From Enterobacteriaceae bacterium UBA5654 (lineage in GTDB: Bacteria; Pseudomonadota; Gammaproteobacteria; Enterobacterales; Enterobacteriaceae): DNA of 64,000 bases. A program made the position numbers and the translations under genes. Below the pieces are notes generated by a model. That model was not told the DNA's origin and made no database searches. It worked only from the letters and a program-made list of their open reading frames with translations. Each line of letters begins with the position of its first letter. Position 1 is the stretch's first letter. Below are positions 35,594 through 44,840 of this stretch, piece by piece. The stretch covers positions 124,001 to 188,000 of the forward strand of contig DIJC01000020.1 of the NCBI GenBank assembly GCA_002421005.1. Direction: 5' to 3'.

Positions 35594-35616
35594 GCCCGGC
35601 AGCGGGGCTGCCGGGC
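35594..35616. terminator. Bidirectional hairpin between fadM and queC
   Basis: 10-bp GC-rich stem GCCCGGCAGC / GCTGCCGGGC with loop GGG between convergent genes. Confidence 0.7.
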
Positions 35617-35621
35617 AGGAA

Positions 35622-36317
35622 TTACTTCAGGCCGCTTTTGTTGCGCATGGCTGCGCTCACGCCGGCTTTATCTGCCAGATAGTGGTTTAAGCCCTTAGCA
35701 CGCAGGTGGCACGCCGCGCACTGTCCGCAGCCGTCGCCTTTGATGCCGTTATAGCAGGTCAGCGTTTCGCTGCGCACTAAATCCAGCTTGCCCCAATAAT
35801 CCGCCAGCGCCCAGGTCTCGGCTTTGTCCAGCCACATTAACGGCGTTTCAAAGCGGATCTCTTTTGCCATCCCCAGATTGACCGCCTGATTCAGCGCTTT
35901 AACAAACTCGTCCCGGCAGTCCGGGTAGCCGGAGAAGTCAGTCTCACAGACCCCGGTGATGACCGCTTCCGCTTTCACCTGATAAGCATAAACGGAGGCG
36001 AGGGTCAGAAACAGAATATTGCGCCCCGGCACAAAGGTATTCGGGATGCCGTCAGCGTCGGGTTCATAATCCGGCACCGGGATGCTGTCGCGGGTGAGGC
36101 TGCTGACCGCCAGTTCATTGAGCAGGGTAACGTCCAGCACTTTGTGCGCCCGTGCGCCCAGTTTCAGCGCCAGTTCCCGCGCGACATCGATTTCCGCGCG
36201 ATGGCGCTGACCATAATCAAACGTCACGCAGTGAACTTCATCATACTGATGCAGCGCCTGAATCAGGCAGGTGGTGGAGTCTTGTCCTCCGCTAAAAACA
36301 ACGACGGCGCGTTTCAT
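35622..36317 (-). CDS. queC: 7-cyano-7-deazaguanine synthase QueC
   Basis: 231 residues, full length. PP-loop ATPase motif 'VVFSGGQDSTTCLIQAL' and a four-Cys zinc site ('CYNGIKGDGCGQCAACHLR'). Converts carboxy-deazaguanine to preQ0 with ammonia and ATP in queuosine synthesis. Downstream of ybaE (63 nt) on the same strand. Confidence 0.98.
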   Translation of the reverse strand: MKRAVVVFSGGQDSTTCLIQALHQYDEVHCVTFDYGQRHRAEIDVARELALKLGARAHKVLDVTLLNELAVSSLTRDSIPVPDYEPDADGIPNTFVPGRNILFLTLASVYAYQVKAEAVITGVCETDFSGYPDCRDEFVKALNQAVNLGMAKEIRFETPLMWLDKAETWALADYWGKLDLVRSETLTCYNGIKGDGCGQCAACHLRAKGLNHYLADKAGVSAAMRNKSGLK

Positions 36318-36380
36318 GTTTCTTTCCAGTAATAACCTAAAAACCTATGGTAACGTCTCGCGCCTGTGGCGACCAGTCCT

Positions 36381-38081
36381 TCATGATCCAGCAACGGGCA
36401 GCCACGCGGCGGAAAAATCAAACCAGCCGCGCGCGTTAAGGCGAATGCCGTTTACCCCCGGCGGGGCGCTGATCCGGTACTGGTAATTAAACAGCGGTGT
36501 GAGAATGGCGCGCTCCATCAGCGTGTTGAAAACACTCTGGAGCGCGGCGCCGCGTGCTGGATCGTCCTGATGCTGCTGGGCGTCGTCAAGGGTACGCTGT
36601 AACCGCGCGAACTGGCTGGCAGAAAGCAGGGCGGGCCAGAGCGCATCGCAGCGCAGCCACTGTTCCAGCGTGTATTCTGCCGACTCGCCGATCAGCCTGT
36701 CGCCCATGATCAGATCCGCGTTTGCCAGATCGCCACAGCCTTCCCAGGTTTTGGCATCGAAAAAAATCAGCGTCAGCTCGCAGCCCTGTTCGGCCAGTGC
36801 GGTTTTAAGCTGTTCCGCCATCGTATGCAATTCCACCGGCAAATGGTAAAGCAGCGTCAGGGTCGGCGGCAGCGGCGTCGTAAGCTGGGCCGAGCCGGGA
36901 GGGATCGCCCAGCCGGGCAGCAATTCCTCGCTGGGGGTAATTAAGTCATCATCCAGCGGCAGGGTCTGAAGCAGCGACGTGGCGTGGATCAGGTCGATCA
37001 CCTGCCGCGCCTGCGCCTCGCTCAGCCGTTCACTTTGACGCAGGGCGAGGTAGCAAAAACCGAGGCTGATACTGTTACTCACCAGTCTTAACTGGCCCAG
37101 TTCCTGCGGCTCGCCGATGGCAATCTGCACCGGATGGCGGCAGCTGGTGCCCAGATTTTGTTCAAAAAGCTGCGGGGTGATCCAGTATTCAATCGCTTTT
37201 AACAGGGGATGGGTCAGGTGATAGCGATCGTGATTTTCCAGCCGCACCAAATCCGGCTCAAAAATCTTCAGGCAGAACGGGCCGGTGCCGATGGCGGGAT
37301 GGTCAGGATGCGCCAGTACGCTGCAATAGCTGGCCAGCCGGTGCGCCAGCCAGTAATCGGGGCGGTGCAGAATAAACGTCAGGCTTCGGGCGTGGGTGAC
37401 TTCAAGGTGTTTGACGCTGGCAAAAAGCCTGCGCAGCGCGGGCTGGGTCAGCAGCATCAGCAATCGCGCCTGCAACTGTTCGGTGGCGACCGCGTCGCCA
37501 TTGTGCCACCAGAGCGTTGAGCGAATGGAGAACTGCCAGCGCAGCCCGTCCTGCGAAACCGTCCAGTGATGCGCCAGATCGCCCTGGGGCAGCGGCGAAT
37601 CCGGCGTGAACCGGGTCAGGCCGGAAAAAATTTGCCCGGCCAGGTGTTGCTCCGCCCGGCCCGGTAAAAAGCCGGGATGCAGCGGTTCCAGCGGGCGGTA
37701 GTAGGGGATGCGCAGGGTCGGCGTGTCGTTGTGCCATTGCCCGCCAAGAAAGGGATGCAACAACGCGCGCAGTTCAACCGGGGCCAGTTGCGCCAGCTCC
37801 AGCGCCGCGTGCTGCTGCCCTTTATGCAGGGCCAGCTCCATCATCTGATTGCGCAGCGCGGCGGGCGAAACCAGAAAGGTCAGCACGCCGCGCTTGCCGC
37901 GCCCGGATTGTGCCTGCCAGTTCAGCCAGCCCGCCTCCTGAGCCTGGCGCAGCAGGGTACGCATATGGCGTTCGCTGCAAAAACAGCGCGCCGCCAGTTC
38001 TGCGATGGTGACTGACTGGCACGCTCCGGCGGAAGGTTGCCAGAGACGCTGATACTGATTAAGTCGGTTAAGCAGGCGCAT
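36381..38081 (-). CDS. ybaE: SgrR-family HTH regulator / solute-binding-like protein YbaE
   Basis: 566 residues. N-terminal winged-helix DNA-binding region ('SVTIAELAARCFCSERHMRTLLRQAQ', about 23-48) fused to a domain like family 5 periplasmic solute-binding proteins (about 160-566, 'GQIFSGLTRFTPDSPLPQGDLAHHW'), the SgrR architecture. No signal peptide, so cytoplasmic. Ligand and targets are unknown. Same neighbours as in E. coli (queC and cof). Confidence 0.9.
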   Translation of the reverse strand: MRLLNRLNQYQRLWQPSAGACQSVTIAELAARCFCSERHMRTLLRQAQEAGWLNWQAQSGRGKRGVLTFLVSPAALRNQMMELALHKGQQHAALELAQLAPVELRALLHPFLGGQWHNDTPTLRIPYYRPLEPLHPGFLPGRAEQHLAGQIFSGLTRFTPDSPLPQGDLAHHWTVSQDGLRWQFSIRSTLWWHNGDAVATEQLQARLLMLLTQPALRRLFASVKHLEVTHARSLTFILHRPDYWLAHRLASYCSVLAHPDHPAIGTGPFCLKIFEPDLVRLENHDRYHLTHPLLKAIEYWITPQLFEQNLGTSCRHPVQIAIGEPQELGQLRLVSNSISLGFCYLALRQSERLSEAQARQVIDLIHATSLLQTLPLDDDLITPSEELLPGWAIPPGSAQLTTPLPPTLTLLYHLPVELHTMAEQLKTALAEQGCELTLIFFDAKTWEGCGDLANADLIMGDRLIGESAEYTLEQWLRCDALWPALLSASQFARLQRTLDDAQQHQDDPARGAALQSVFNTLMERAILTPLFNYQYRISAPPGVNGIRLNARGWFDFSAAWLPVAGS

Positions 38082-38183
38082 AAGAAACCCGGAACAATAT
38101 TCATCAACTATTCACTATTACTTCCGTATATCTCAGCGGATACTGGAGGACAAGAGAAATTCATTACTTACCGGGAAATACCT

Positions 38184-39002
38184 ATGGTCAGACTCGCTGC
38201 ATTTGATATGGACGGCACGCTGTTAATGCCGGATCACCGTCTGGGAGAGAAAACCCTGGCGGCCCTGCGACGCCTGCGCGAGCGCGACATTACGCTGACC
38301 TTTGCCACCGGTCGTCACGCGCTGGAAATGCAGCATATTATCGGCAATCTGGCGCTGGACGCTTTTCTGATCACCGGTAACGGCACCCGCATTCACTCAC
38401 TGGAAGGGGAGGTGCTGCACCGTCAGGATTTAGATCCCGCCGTGGCGGAGCGCGTGCTGCACGGCAACTGGCAGACCGACGCCAGTATGCACATTTTCAA
38501 CGATGACGGCTGGTTCACCGATAAAGAAATCCCGCTGTTACTCCAGGCTCACGTTTTCAGCGGCTTTCGCTATCAGATCTGCAATCTGCGGCGCGTTTCG
38601 CCGCGTGAAGTCACAAAAATCTGCTTCTGCGGCGAGCATGACGATCTGTGCCGTTTACAGTTTCAGCTTCAGGATGCGCTCGGCGAGCGCGCGCACCTGT
38701 GCTTTTCCGCTTTTCACTGCCTGGAAGTTTTGCCGACCGGCTGTAACAAAGGCGCGGCGCTGAGCGTACTCAGCCAGCACCTCGGCATCATGATGCAGGA
38801 GTGCATGGCGTTTGGCGATGCGATGAACGACAGCGAAATGCTGTCCGGCGTCGGCCACGGGCTGATTATGGGCAATGCCATGCCGCAGCTGATTGAGGGA
38901 TTGCCGCATCTGACGGTGATCGGGCACTGCCAGACGCAGGCTGTTTCGCACTATTTGACCCACTGGCTGGACACACCCAACCTTCCTTATTCCCCCGAAT
39001 AG
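38184..39002 (+). CDS. cof: HMP-PP phosphatase Cof (HAD superfamily)
   Basis: 272 residues from the ATG at 38184, matching E. coli (one residue, 'MVRLAAFDMDGTLL'). HAD motif I 'DMDGT', motif II 'TFATGRH', motif III Lys in 'CNKGAAL', motif IV 'AFGDAMNDSEML', with a C2 cap. E. coli Cof hydrolyses hydroxymethylpyrimidine pyrophosphate and other phosphates. The long in-frame extension that would overlap ybaE is rejected. Confidence 0.95.
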   Translation: MVRLAAFDMDGTLLMPDHRLGEKTLAALRRLRERDITLTFATGRHALEMQHIIGNLALDAFLITGNGTRIHSLEGEVLHRQDLDPAVAERVLHGNWQTDASMHIFNDDGWFTDKEIPLLLQAHVFSGFRYQICNLRRVSPREVTKICFCGEHDDLCRLQFQLQDALGERAHLCFSAFHCLEVLPTGCNKGAALSVLSQHLGIMMQECMAFGDAMNDSEMLSGVGHGLIMGNAMPQLIEGLPHLTVIGHCQTQAVSHYLTHWLDTPNLPYSPE

Positions 39003-39019
39003 CAAGCGTTGTTCCGGCA

Positions 39020-39047
39020 AGCCAGACTTCGCGTCTGGCTTTTTTTA
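39020..39047. terminator. Terminator between cof and the ccdA-like gene
   Basis: AGCCAGAC-TTCGC-GTCTGGCT hairpin followed by seven T; the T-tract touches the stop codon of the convergent gene. Confidence 0.88.
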
Positions 39048-40091
39048 ATTCACCAGCCGGGCAATTTCAGCTTTCCACGGTGCCACATCGCCAATATTGT
39101 CCTGCACCCACTGGGCGTTGTAATAGGTTTCCAGATAGCGTTCGCCGCTGTCACAAAGTAGCGTGACTACCGCTCCCGTCTGGCCCGCATCGCGCATTCT
39201 GGCGGCAATGTTCAGCGCACCCCACATATTGGTCCCGGTTGACGCGCCGACTTTACGACCCAGCTGGCTTTCCAGCCACTGTGCGGTGGCAACGCTGGCG
39301 GCGTCCGGCACGCGCAGCATCTCATCCACCACGTCCGGTATAAAGGACGGTTCCACGCGCGGACGACCGATACCTTCGATTTTGCTGCCGACGGCGCTGC
39401 GGATCTCAGCGTTACGCGTTTGCCAGTAGTCCATAAATACCGAGTTTTGCGGATCGACCACCACCAGCCGGGTATCGTAGCCCTGACAGCGGATGTAGCG
39501 TCCGATAGTTGCCGAGGTGCCGCCCGTCCCGGCGCTCATGACAATTGCGGCAGGGACCGGGTGCGGCTCGTTTTTCATCTGGCGAAAAATGCTGTCGGCG
39601 ATGTTGTTATTGCCGCGCCAGTCGGTAGCCCGTTCGGCGAAGGTGAACTGATCCATATAATGCCCGTTCAGCTCGCGCGCCAGCATTTCAGAGGCGGCAT
39701 AAATTTCGCAGGCGCTTTGTACGAAGTGGCAACGCCCACCGTAGAATTCAATTTGCTCAATTTTGCGCTTCGCGGTGTAGGACGGCATCACCGCAATAAA
39801 CGGCAGCCCCAGCAGGCGGGCAAAGTAGGCTTCAGAAACCGCCGTCGATCCCGACGAGGCTTCAATGATCGGCGTCCCCTCTTTGATCCAGCCGTTGCAC
39901 AGCGCATACAGAAACAGCGAGCGTGCCAGGCGGTGCTTCAGGCTGCCGGTCGGATGCGTGCTTTCATCTTTCAGATACAGCGGAATGCCCGCAAACCCCG
40001 GCAGGGTGAGGCGGATAAGGTGGGTATCGGCAGAGCGTTGGTAATCAGCGTTGATTTCGCTGATAGCGTGATTGATCCAGCTACGGTTCAT
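39045..40091 (-). CDS. PLP-dependent cysteine desulfidase, CcdA-like (cysteine synthase fold)
   Basis: 348 residues of the cysteine synthase / beta-family PLP fold. PLP Lys in 'HPTGSLKHRLARSLFL', the phosphate-binding 'SAGTGGTSATIGRY' loop and 'EASSGSTAVSEAY' substrate loop are present. It lies divergently beside decR, the cysteine-responsive regulator. In Pantoea a regulator of this family controls the adjacent desulfidase gene ccdA, which degrades L-cysteine to sulfide, pyruvate and ammonia. I infer the same role from context. E. coli lacks this gene here and uses DecR to induce cyuPA elsewhere. Ordinary cysteine synthase cannot be excluded by sequence alone. Confidence 0.8.
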   Translation of the reverse strand: MNRSWINHAISEINADYQRSADTHLIRLTLPGFAGIPLYLKDESTHPTGSLKHRLARSLFLYALCNGWIKEGTPIIEASSGSTAVSEAYFARLLGLPFIAVMPSYTAKRKIEQIEFYGGRCHFVQSACEIYAASEMLARELNGHYMDQFTFAERATDWRGNNNIADSIFRQMKNEPHPVPAAIVMSAGTGGTSATIGRYIRCQGYDTRLVVVDPQNSVFMDYWQTRNAEIRSAVGSKIEGIGRPRVEPSFIPDVVDEMLRVPDAASVATAQWLESQLGRKVGASTGTNMWGALNIAARMRDAGQTGAVVTLLCDSGERYLETYYNAQWVQDNIGDVAPWKAEIARLVN

Positions 40092-40206
40092 GAGCGTTTT
40101 CCGTTTGTCATTTTGTGCCCAGATTAGCGAATAGCACGGAAAAAATTGTTGCTATTTACCCTTTAAATTACAATTGAAAGAGAAATTTATTCTCCCGGAG
40201 GCGGCG

Positions 40207-40665
40207 ATGTTAGATAAAATTGACCGTAAACTGCTTTCATTGCTGCAACAGGATTGCACCCTGTCTTTGCAGGCGCTGGCAGATGCCGTTAATCTGACCA
40301 CCACTCCCTGCTGGAAGCGGCTGAAAAAGCTCGAAGATGACAAAGTGCTGATCGGCAAAGTGGCGCTGCTGGATGCCGAAAAGCTGGGGCTGGGCCTGAC
40401 GGCGTTTGTGCTGATCAAAACCCAGCACCACAGCAGTGACTGGTATAATCAACTGGTGACGGTGGTGACAGAAATGCCCGAAGTGCTGGGCGTCTGGCGG
40501 ATGGCGGGCGAGTACGACTACCTGATGCAGGTGCAGGTCGCGGATATGAAACGCTACGACGATTTTTATAAACGGCTGGTCAGCCGCGTGCCAGGCTTAT
40601 CTGACGTCACATCAAGCTTTGCGATGGAACAAATCAAGTATACGACGGCGCTTCCCATCGACTAA
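40207..40665 (+). CDS. decR: DNA-binding transcriptional activator DecR (Lrp/AsnC family, cysteine-responsive)
   Basis: 152 residues from the ATG at 40207, with GGAGGCGG 7 nt upstream, matching E. coli YbaO/DecR ('MLDKIDRKLL.LLQQDCTLS'). AsnC-type helix-turn-helix ('TLSLQALADAVNLTTTPCWKRLKKLE') and RAM ligand-binding domain. In E. coli it senses L-cysteine. The 115-nt gap to the divergent ccdA-like gene is the likely target region. Followed by mdlA after 48 nt. Confidence 0.95.
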   Translation: MLDKIDRKLLSLLQQDCTLSLQALADAVNLTTTPCWKRLKKLEDDKVLIGKVALLDAEKLGLGLTAFVLIKTQHHSSDWYNQLVTVVTEMPEVLGVWRMAGEYDYLMQVQVADMKRYDDFYKRLVSRVPGLSDVTSSFAMEQIKYTTALPID

Positions 40666-40713
40666 TTTCCCGGCATTTTCGCCGGGCCAGGCAGGAACTC
40701 AGGATTTTATCGC

Positions 40714-42477
40714 GTGCGATTATTTGCTCAACTAGGCTGGTACTTCCGTCGGGAGTGGCGACGCTATCTCGGTGCGGTCGCCCTGCTGATTATCATTGCT
40801 ATTCTGCAACTTATCCCGCCAAAAGTGGTGGGGATCATCGTTGATGGCGTCACGCAGCGGCACTACAGCGCAACGCAGGTGCTGATGTGGCTGGGTTTAA
40901 TGGCGCTGATTGCCGTGGTCGTCTATCTGCTGCGCTACGTCTGGCGCGTGCTGCTTTTCGGTGCCTCTTATCAGCTCGCCGTTGAGCTGCGGGAGGATTA
41001 TTACCGTCAGCTCAGCCGCCAGCACCCGGAATTTTACCTGCGCCACCGCACCGGGGATCTCATCGCCCGCGCCACCAATGATGTCGATCGGGTGGTTTTC
41101 GCCGCCGGGGAAGGGGTGCTGACGCTGGTGGATTCGCTGGTGATGGGCTGCGCGGTGCTGATTGTGATGTCCACGCAAATCAGCTGGCAGCTCACCCTGC
41201 TGGCGCTGGTGCCGATGCCGGTCATGGCGCTGATGATCAAACGCAACGGCGACAGCCTGCATGAGCGCTTCAAGCTGGCGCAGGCGGCATTTTCCTCGCT
41301 TAACGACCGCACTCAGGAGAGCATGACCAGCATCCGCATGATCAAAGCGTTTGGTCTGGAAGATCGCCAGTCGGCGATGTTTGCCGCCGATGCTGCCGAT
41401 ACCGGCGCGAAAAACATGCGCGTGGCGCGTATCGACGCGCGTTTTGATCCCACCATTTACATTGCTATTGGCACGGCAAACCTGCTGGCCATCGGCGGCG
41501 GAAGCTGGATGGTGATCAACAACGTCTTAACGCTGGGTGAACTGACCAGCTTTATTATGTACCTGGGGCTGATGATTTGGCCGATGCTGGCGCTGGCGTG
41601 GATGTTCAATATCGTCGAGCGCGGCAGCGCCGCTTACAGCCGGATCCGCGCGCTGCTTGCCGAAGCGCCGGTAGTCAACGACGGCAGCGAAACCCTGCCG
41701 CCGGAGCGCGGCACGCTGGATGTCGCCATCGGTCAGTTCCGCTACCCGCACGCGGCGCAGCCCACCCTGACGCAGGTTAACTTTACCCTCAGGCCCGGAC
41801 AGATGCTGGGCATTTGCGGCCCGACCGGGGCCGGGAAAAGTACCGTTTTAGCGCTGATCCAGCGCCACTTTGACGTCGATGAAGGCGATATTCGCTTTCA
41901 CGATATTTCCCTCTCGCGGTTGCAGATCGATAACTGGCGCAGCCGCCTGGCGGTGGTCAATCAAACCCCGTTCCTGTTTTCCGATACCGTCGCCAGCAAT
42001 ATTGCCCTCGGCAAGCCCGGCGCGACGCAGGAGGAAATTGAACAGGTGGCGCGGCTTGCCAGCGTGCATGAGGATATCCTGCGCCTGCCGCACGGCTATC
42101 AAACTGAAGTCGGCGAGCGCGGGGTGATGCTTTCCGGCGGGCAGAAACAGCGGCTGTCGATTGCCAGGGCGCTGCTGCTGGATGCGGAGATCCTGATCCT
42201 CGACGACGCGCTGTCGGCGGTGGATGGGCGCACCGAACATCAGATCCTCCACAATCTGCGCCAGTGGGGCACCGACCGTACGGTGATTATCAGCGCGCAT
42301 CGTCTCTCCGCACTCACCGAAGCCAGCGAAATCATTGTGATGCAGCACGGGCATATCACCCTGCGCGGCGATCACGAGCAGCTTGTCGCCCGGCCCGGCT
42401 GGTATCGGGATATGTATCGCTATCAGCAACTCGAAGCGGCGCTGGACGACGAGCCAGAGGAGGCCATCAATGCGTAG
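40714..42477 (+). CDS. mdlA: Multidrug-type ABC transporter half-protein MdlA
   Basis: 587 residues, GTG start. N-terminal six-helix ABC exporter domain and C-terminal ATPase with Walker A 'GPTGAGKSTVL', signature 'MLSGGQKQRLSIARAL', Walker B 'ILILDDALS' and the H-loop 'IISAHRL'. The Walker-B position next to the catalytic Glu is Asp ('LDDALSAVD'), the degenerate site usual for heterodimeric exporters. Partner of MdlB, with 8-nt gene overlap. Substrate not established. Confidence 0.95.
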   Translation: MRLFAQLGWYFRREWRRYLGAVALLIIIAILQLIPPKVVGIIVDGVTQRHYSATQVLMWLGLMALIAVVVYLLRYVWRVLLFGASYQLAVELREDYYRQLSRQHPEFYLRHRTGDLIARATNDVDRVVFAAGEGVLTLVDSLVMGCAVLIVMSTQISWQLTLLALVPMPVMALMIKRNGDSLHERFKLAQAAFSSLNDRTQESMTSIRMIKAFGLEDRQSAMFAADAADTGAKNMRVARIDARFDPTIYIAIGTANLLAIGGGSWMVINNVLTLGELTSFIMYLGLMIWPMLALAWMFNIVERGSAAYSRIRALLAEAPVVNDGSETLPPERGTLDVAIGQFRYPHAAQPTLTQVNFTLRPGQMLGICGPTGAGKSTVLALIQRHFDVDEGDIRFHDISLSRLQIDNWRSRLAVVNQTPFLFSDTVASNIALGKPGATQEEIEQVARLASVHEDILRLPHGYQTEVGERGVMLSGGQKQRLSIARALLLDAEILILDDALSAVDGRTEHQILHNLRQWGTDRTVIISAHRLSALTEASEIIVMQHGHITLRGDHEQLVARPGWYRDMYRYQQLEAALDDEPEEAINA

Positions 42478-44248
42478 TTTTGGACAATTATGGCCGACGC
42501 TGAAACGTCTGCTGGCCTATGGATCTCCGTGGCGTAAACCGCTGACCATCGCCGTGGTGATGATGTGGATTGCGGCGATTGCCGAAGTCAGTGGCCCGCT
42601 ATTGATCAGCTATTTCATCGACAATATGGTTTCGAAGCGCTGGCTGCCGCTGGGGCTGATTAGCGGCCTGGCTGCCGCCTACGTCGGATTACAAATTCTC
42701 GCCGCGTGGCTGCATTATTCCCAGTCGCTGCTGTTTAACCGTGCGGCGGTGGGCGTGGTGCAGCAGTTGCGCACCGATGTGATGGATGCAGCGCTGCGCC
42801 AGCCGCTCAGCGCTTTTGATACCCAGCCGGTGGGCGAACTGATTTCGCGCGTCACCAACGACACCGAGGTGATCCGCGACCTCTACGTCACTGTCGTCGC
42901 TACCGTGCTGCGCAGCGCGGCGCTGGTCGGCGCAATGCTGGTGGCGATGTTCAGCCTCGACTGGCGAATGGCGCTGGTCGCGATCACCATTTTCCCGGCT
43001 GTAATGATCGTCATGCTGATTTATCAGCGTTACAGCACGCCGATTGTGCGACGGGTGCGCGCCTGGCTGGCTCAAATCAACGATGGCTTTAACGAAGCCA
43101 TTAACGGTATGAGCGTGATCCAGCAGTTCCGTCAGCAGGCCCGTTTCGGCGAGCGAATGCGCGAGGCCAGCCATGCGCATTATCTGGCGCGAATGCAAAC
43201 CCTCAGGCTGGATGGTTTTCTGCTGCGCCCGCTGCTCAGCCTGTTCTCCGCGCTGATCCTCTGCGGGCTGCTGATGCTGTTCGGCTTTACCGCCGTCGGC
43301 ACCATTGAAGTGGGCGTGCTGTATGCGTTTATCAGCTATCTGGGGCGTCTTAATGAACCGCTGATCGAGCTGACGACGCAGCAGTCGATGCTGCAACAGG
43401 CGGTGGTCGCCGGAGAGCGCGTGTTTGAACTGATGGACCGACCGCGCCAGTCCTACGGCACGGACGATCGGCCGCTGGGCAGTGGGGCTATCGACATTGA
43501 GCATGTCTCTTTTGCCTATCACGAAGATCGGCTGGTCTTGCAGGACATCACGCTTAACATTCCGTCCCGCAGCTTCGTGGCGCTGGTAGGGCACACCGGC
43601 AGCGGCAAAAGCACGCTCGCCAGCCTGTTGATGGGTAACTATCCGCTTACTGACGGTGAGATCCGCCTGGACGGTCGTCCGTTGGCCTCGCTCAGTCACG
43701 CCACCCTGCGCCAGGGTGTGGCGATGGTGCAACAGGACCCGGTGGTGCTCGCCGATACCTTCCTGACCAACGTGACGCTGGGGCGCAATATCAGCGAAGA
43801 GGCGGTCTGGCAGGCGCTGGAAACCGTCCAGTTGGCGGATCTGGCGCGCAGTATGAGCGACGGTATACATACGCCGCTCGGCGAGCAGGGCAATAATCTT
43901 TCGGTCGGGCAAAAACAGCTGCTGGCGATGGCGCGGGTGCTGGTTGAGACGCCGCAAATCCTGATCCTCGACGAAGCCACCGCCAACATTGACTCTGGCA
44001 CCGAACGCGCGATCCAGCAGGCGCTGGCCGCCGTACGCGAGCGCACTACGCTTGTAGTGATCGCCCACCGCCTGTCCACTATTGTGGAAGCGGATACCAT
44101 TATGGTGCTGCATCGCGGGCAGGGCGTGGAGCGCGGAACGCATCAGCAGCTTCTCGCTGCCAAAGGCCGCTACTGGCAAATGTATCAGTTGCAGCTTGCC
44201 GGGGAAGAGCTTCAGGCCAGCGCGCATGAGGGATCTCTTTCCGCCTGA
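42470..44248 (+). CDS. mdlB: Multidrug-type ABC transporter half-protein MdlB
   Basis: 592 residues from the ATG at 42470, matching E. coli 'MRSF.QLWPTLKRLLAYGSPW'. Six membrane helices and an ATPase domain with Walker A 'GHTGSGKSTLA', signature 'NLSVGQKQLLAMARVL' and Walker B with intact Glu ('ILILDEATANID'). Forms the canonical site of the MdlAB heterodimer. The start overlaps mdlA by 8 nt. Confidence 0.95.
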   Translation: MRSFGQLWPTLKRLLAYGSPWRKPLTIAVVMMWIAAIAEVSGPLLISYFIDNMVSKRWLPLGLISGLAAAYVGLQILAAWLHYSQSLLFNRAAVGVVQQLRTDVMDAALRQPLSAFDTQPVGELISRVTNDTEVIRDLYVTVVATVLRSAALVGAMLVAMFSLDWRMALVAITIFPAVMIVMLIYQRYSTPIVRRVRAWLAQINDGFNEAINGMSVIQQFRQQARFGERMREASHAHYLARMQTLRLDGFLLRPLLSLFSALILCGLLMLFGFTAVGTIEVGVLYAFISYLGRLNEPLIELTTQQSMLQQAVVAGERVFELMDRPRQSYGTDDRPLGSGAIDIEHVSFAYHEDRLVLQDITLNIPSRSFVALVGHTGSGKSTLASLLMGNYPLTDGEIRLDGRPLASLSHATLRQGVAMVQQDPVVLADTFLTNVTLGRNISEEAVWQALETVQLADLARSMSDGIHTPLGEQGNNLSVGQKQLLAMARVLVETPQILILDEATANIDSGTERAIQQALAAVRERTTLVVIAHRLSTIVEADTIMVLHRGQGVERGTHQQLLAAKGRYWQMYQLQLAGEELQASAHEGSLSA

Positions 44249-44300
44249 CGCACTATTTTCAGGCACCGGGATCTGCTGGTGCAATAATCGGACGCATCAT

Positions 44301-44323
44301 GCACCAGCATGGTGCGTTTTTTT
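44301..44323 (+). promoter_or_regulatory. NtrC-binding palindrome that also forms the mdlB terminator
   Basis: GCACCAGCATGGTGC matches the NtrC consensus GCACC-N5-GGTGC exactly, 86 nt before the sigma-54 promoter of glnK. The same palindrome followed directly by GTTTTTTTT reads as a Rho-independent terminator for mdlAB. A partial GCTGGTGCA half-site lies just upstream (44274-44284). Confidence 0.75.
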
Positions 44324-44400
44324 TGACCTGTCACAATCTGAACCCCGGTCACACTTTTTCCCGCCAGCCAATCCGCCATTGCGACGCTTCCGATCATTCC

Positions 44401-44416
44401 TGGCACGCCGCTTGCT
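44401..44416 (+). promoter_or_regulatory. Sigma-54 promoter of glnK-amtB
   Basis: TGGCACGCCGCTTGCT fits the -24/-12 consensus TGGCAC-N5-TTGCW with both GG and GC elements. It lies 55 nt before glnK. Nitrogen-limitation control by NtrC is established for this operon in E. coli. Confidence 0.93.
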
Positions 44417-44470
44417 TTATCTCCTGCGTATGAAATGCGGCCTTGACTGAATTCTGACTGGAGGGGATCT

Positions 44471-44809
44471 ATGAAGCTGGTAACAGTGGTAATCAAGCCA
44501 TTTAAACTCGAAGACGTGCGCGAGGCGCTCTCTTCTATTGGTATTCAGGGGCTGACCGTGACCGAAGTGAAAGGCTTCGGACGCCAGAAAGGACATGCCG
44601 AACTGTATCGCGGTGCGGAGTACAGCGTTAACTTTCTGCCGAAAGTGAAAATTGATGTGGCTATCGCTGACGACCAGCTCGACGAAGTGATCGACATCAT
44701 CAGCAAAGCGGCCTACACGGGAAAAATTGGCGACGGCAAAATTTTTGTCGCTGAGCTGCAACGCGTTATTCGCATTCGTACCGGCGAAGCCGACGAAGCG
44801 GCACTCTGA
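44471..44809 (+). CDS. glnK: Nitrogen regulatory protein P-II 2 (GlnK)
   Basis: 112 residues, full length. T-loop 'RGAEYSVNFLPKVK' with uridylylated Tyr51, and 'GKIGDGKIFV' at the ATP site. A PII trimer that blocks AmtB when nitrogen is plentiful and signals to NtrB/GlnE. First gene of glnK-amtB, with GGAGGGG 5 nt before the ATG. Confidence 0.99.
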   Translation: MKLVTVVIKPFKLEDVREALSSIGIQGLTVTEVKGFGRQKGHAELYRGAEYSVNFLPKVKIDVAIADDQLDEVIDIISKAAYTGKIGDGKIFVAELQRVIRIRTGEADEAAL

Positions 44810-44840
44810 CTCCTGGCACACAGTGATAGGGAACAAAAAA

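Noticed and set aside
42689..44284. A 531-codon open frame antisense to mdlB (also 353 codons antisense to lon at 30887-31948 and 330 codons antisense to amtB at 44868-45860)
   Set aside because: They lie wholly opposite clearly identified genes. Their composition (His, Arg, Gln rich) is what GC-rich codon use produces on the reverse strand. None has a ribosome site or family resemblance.
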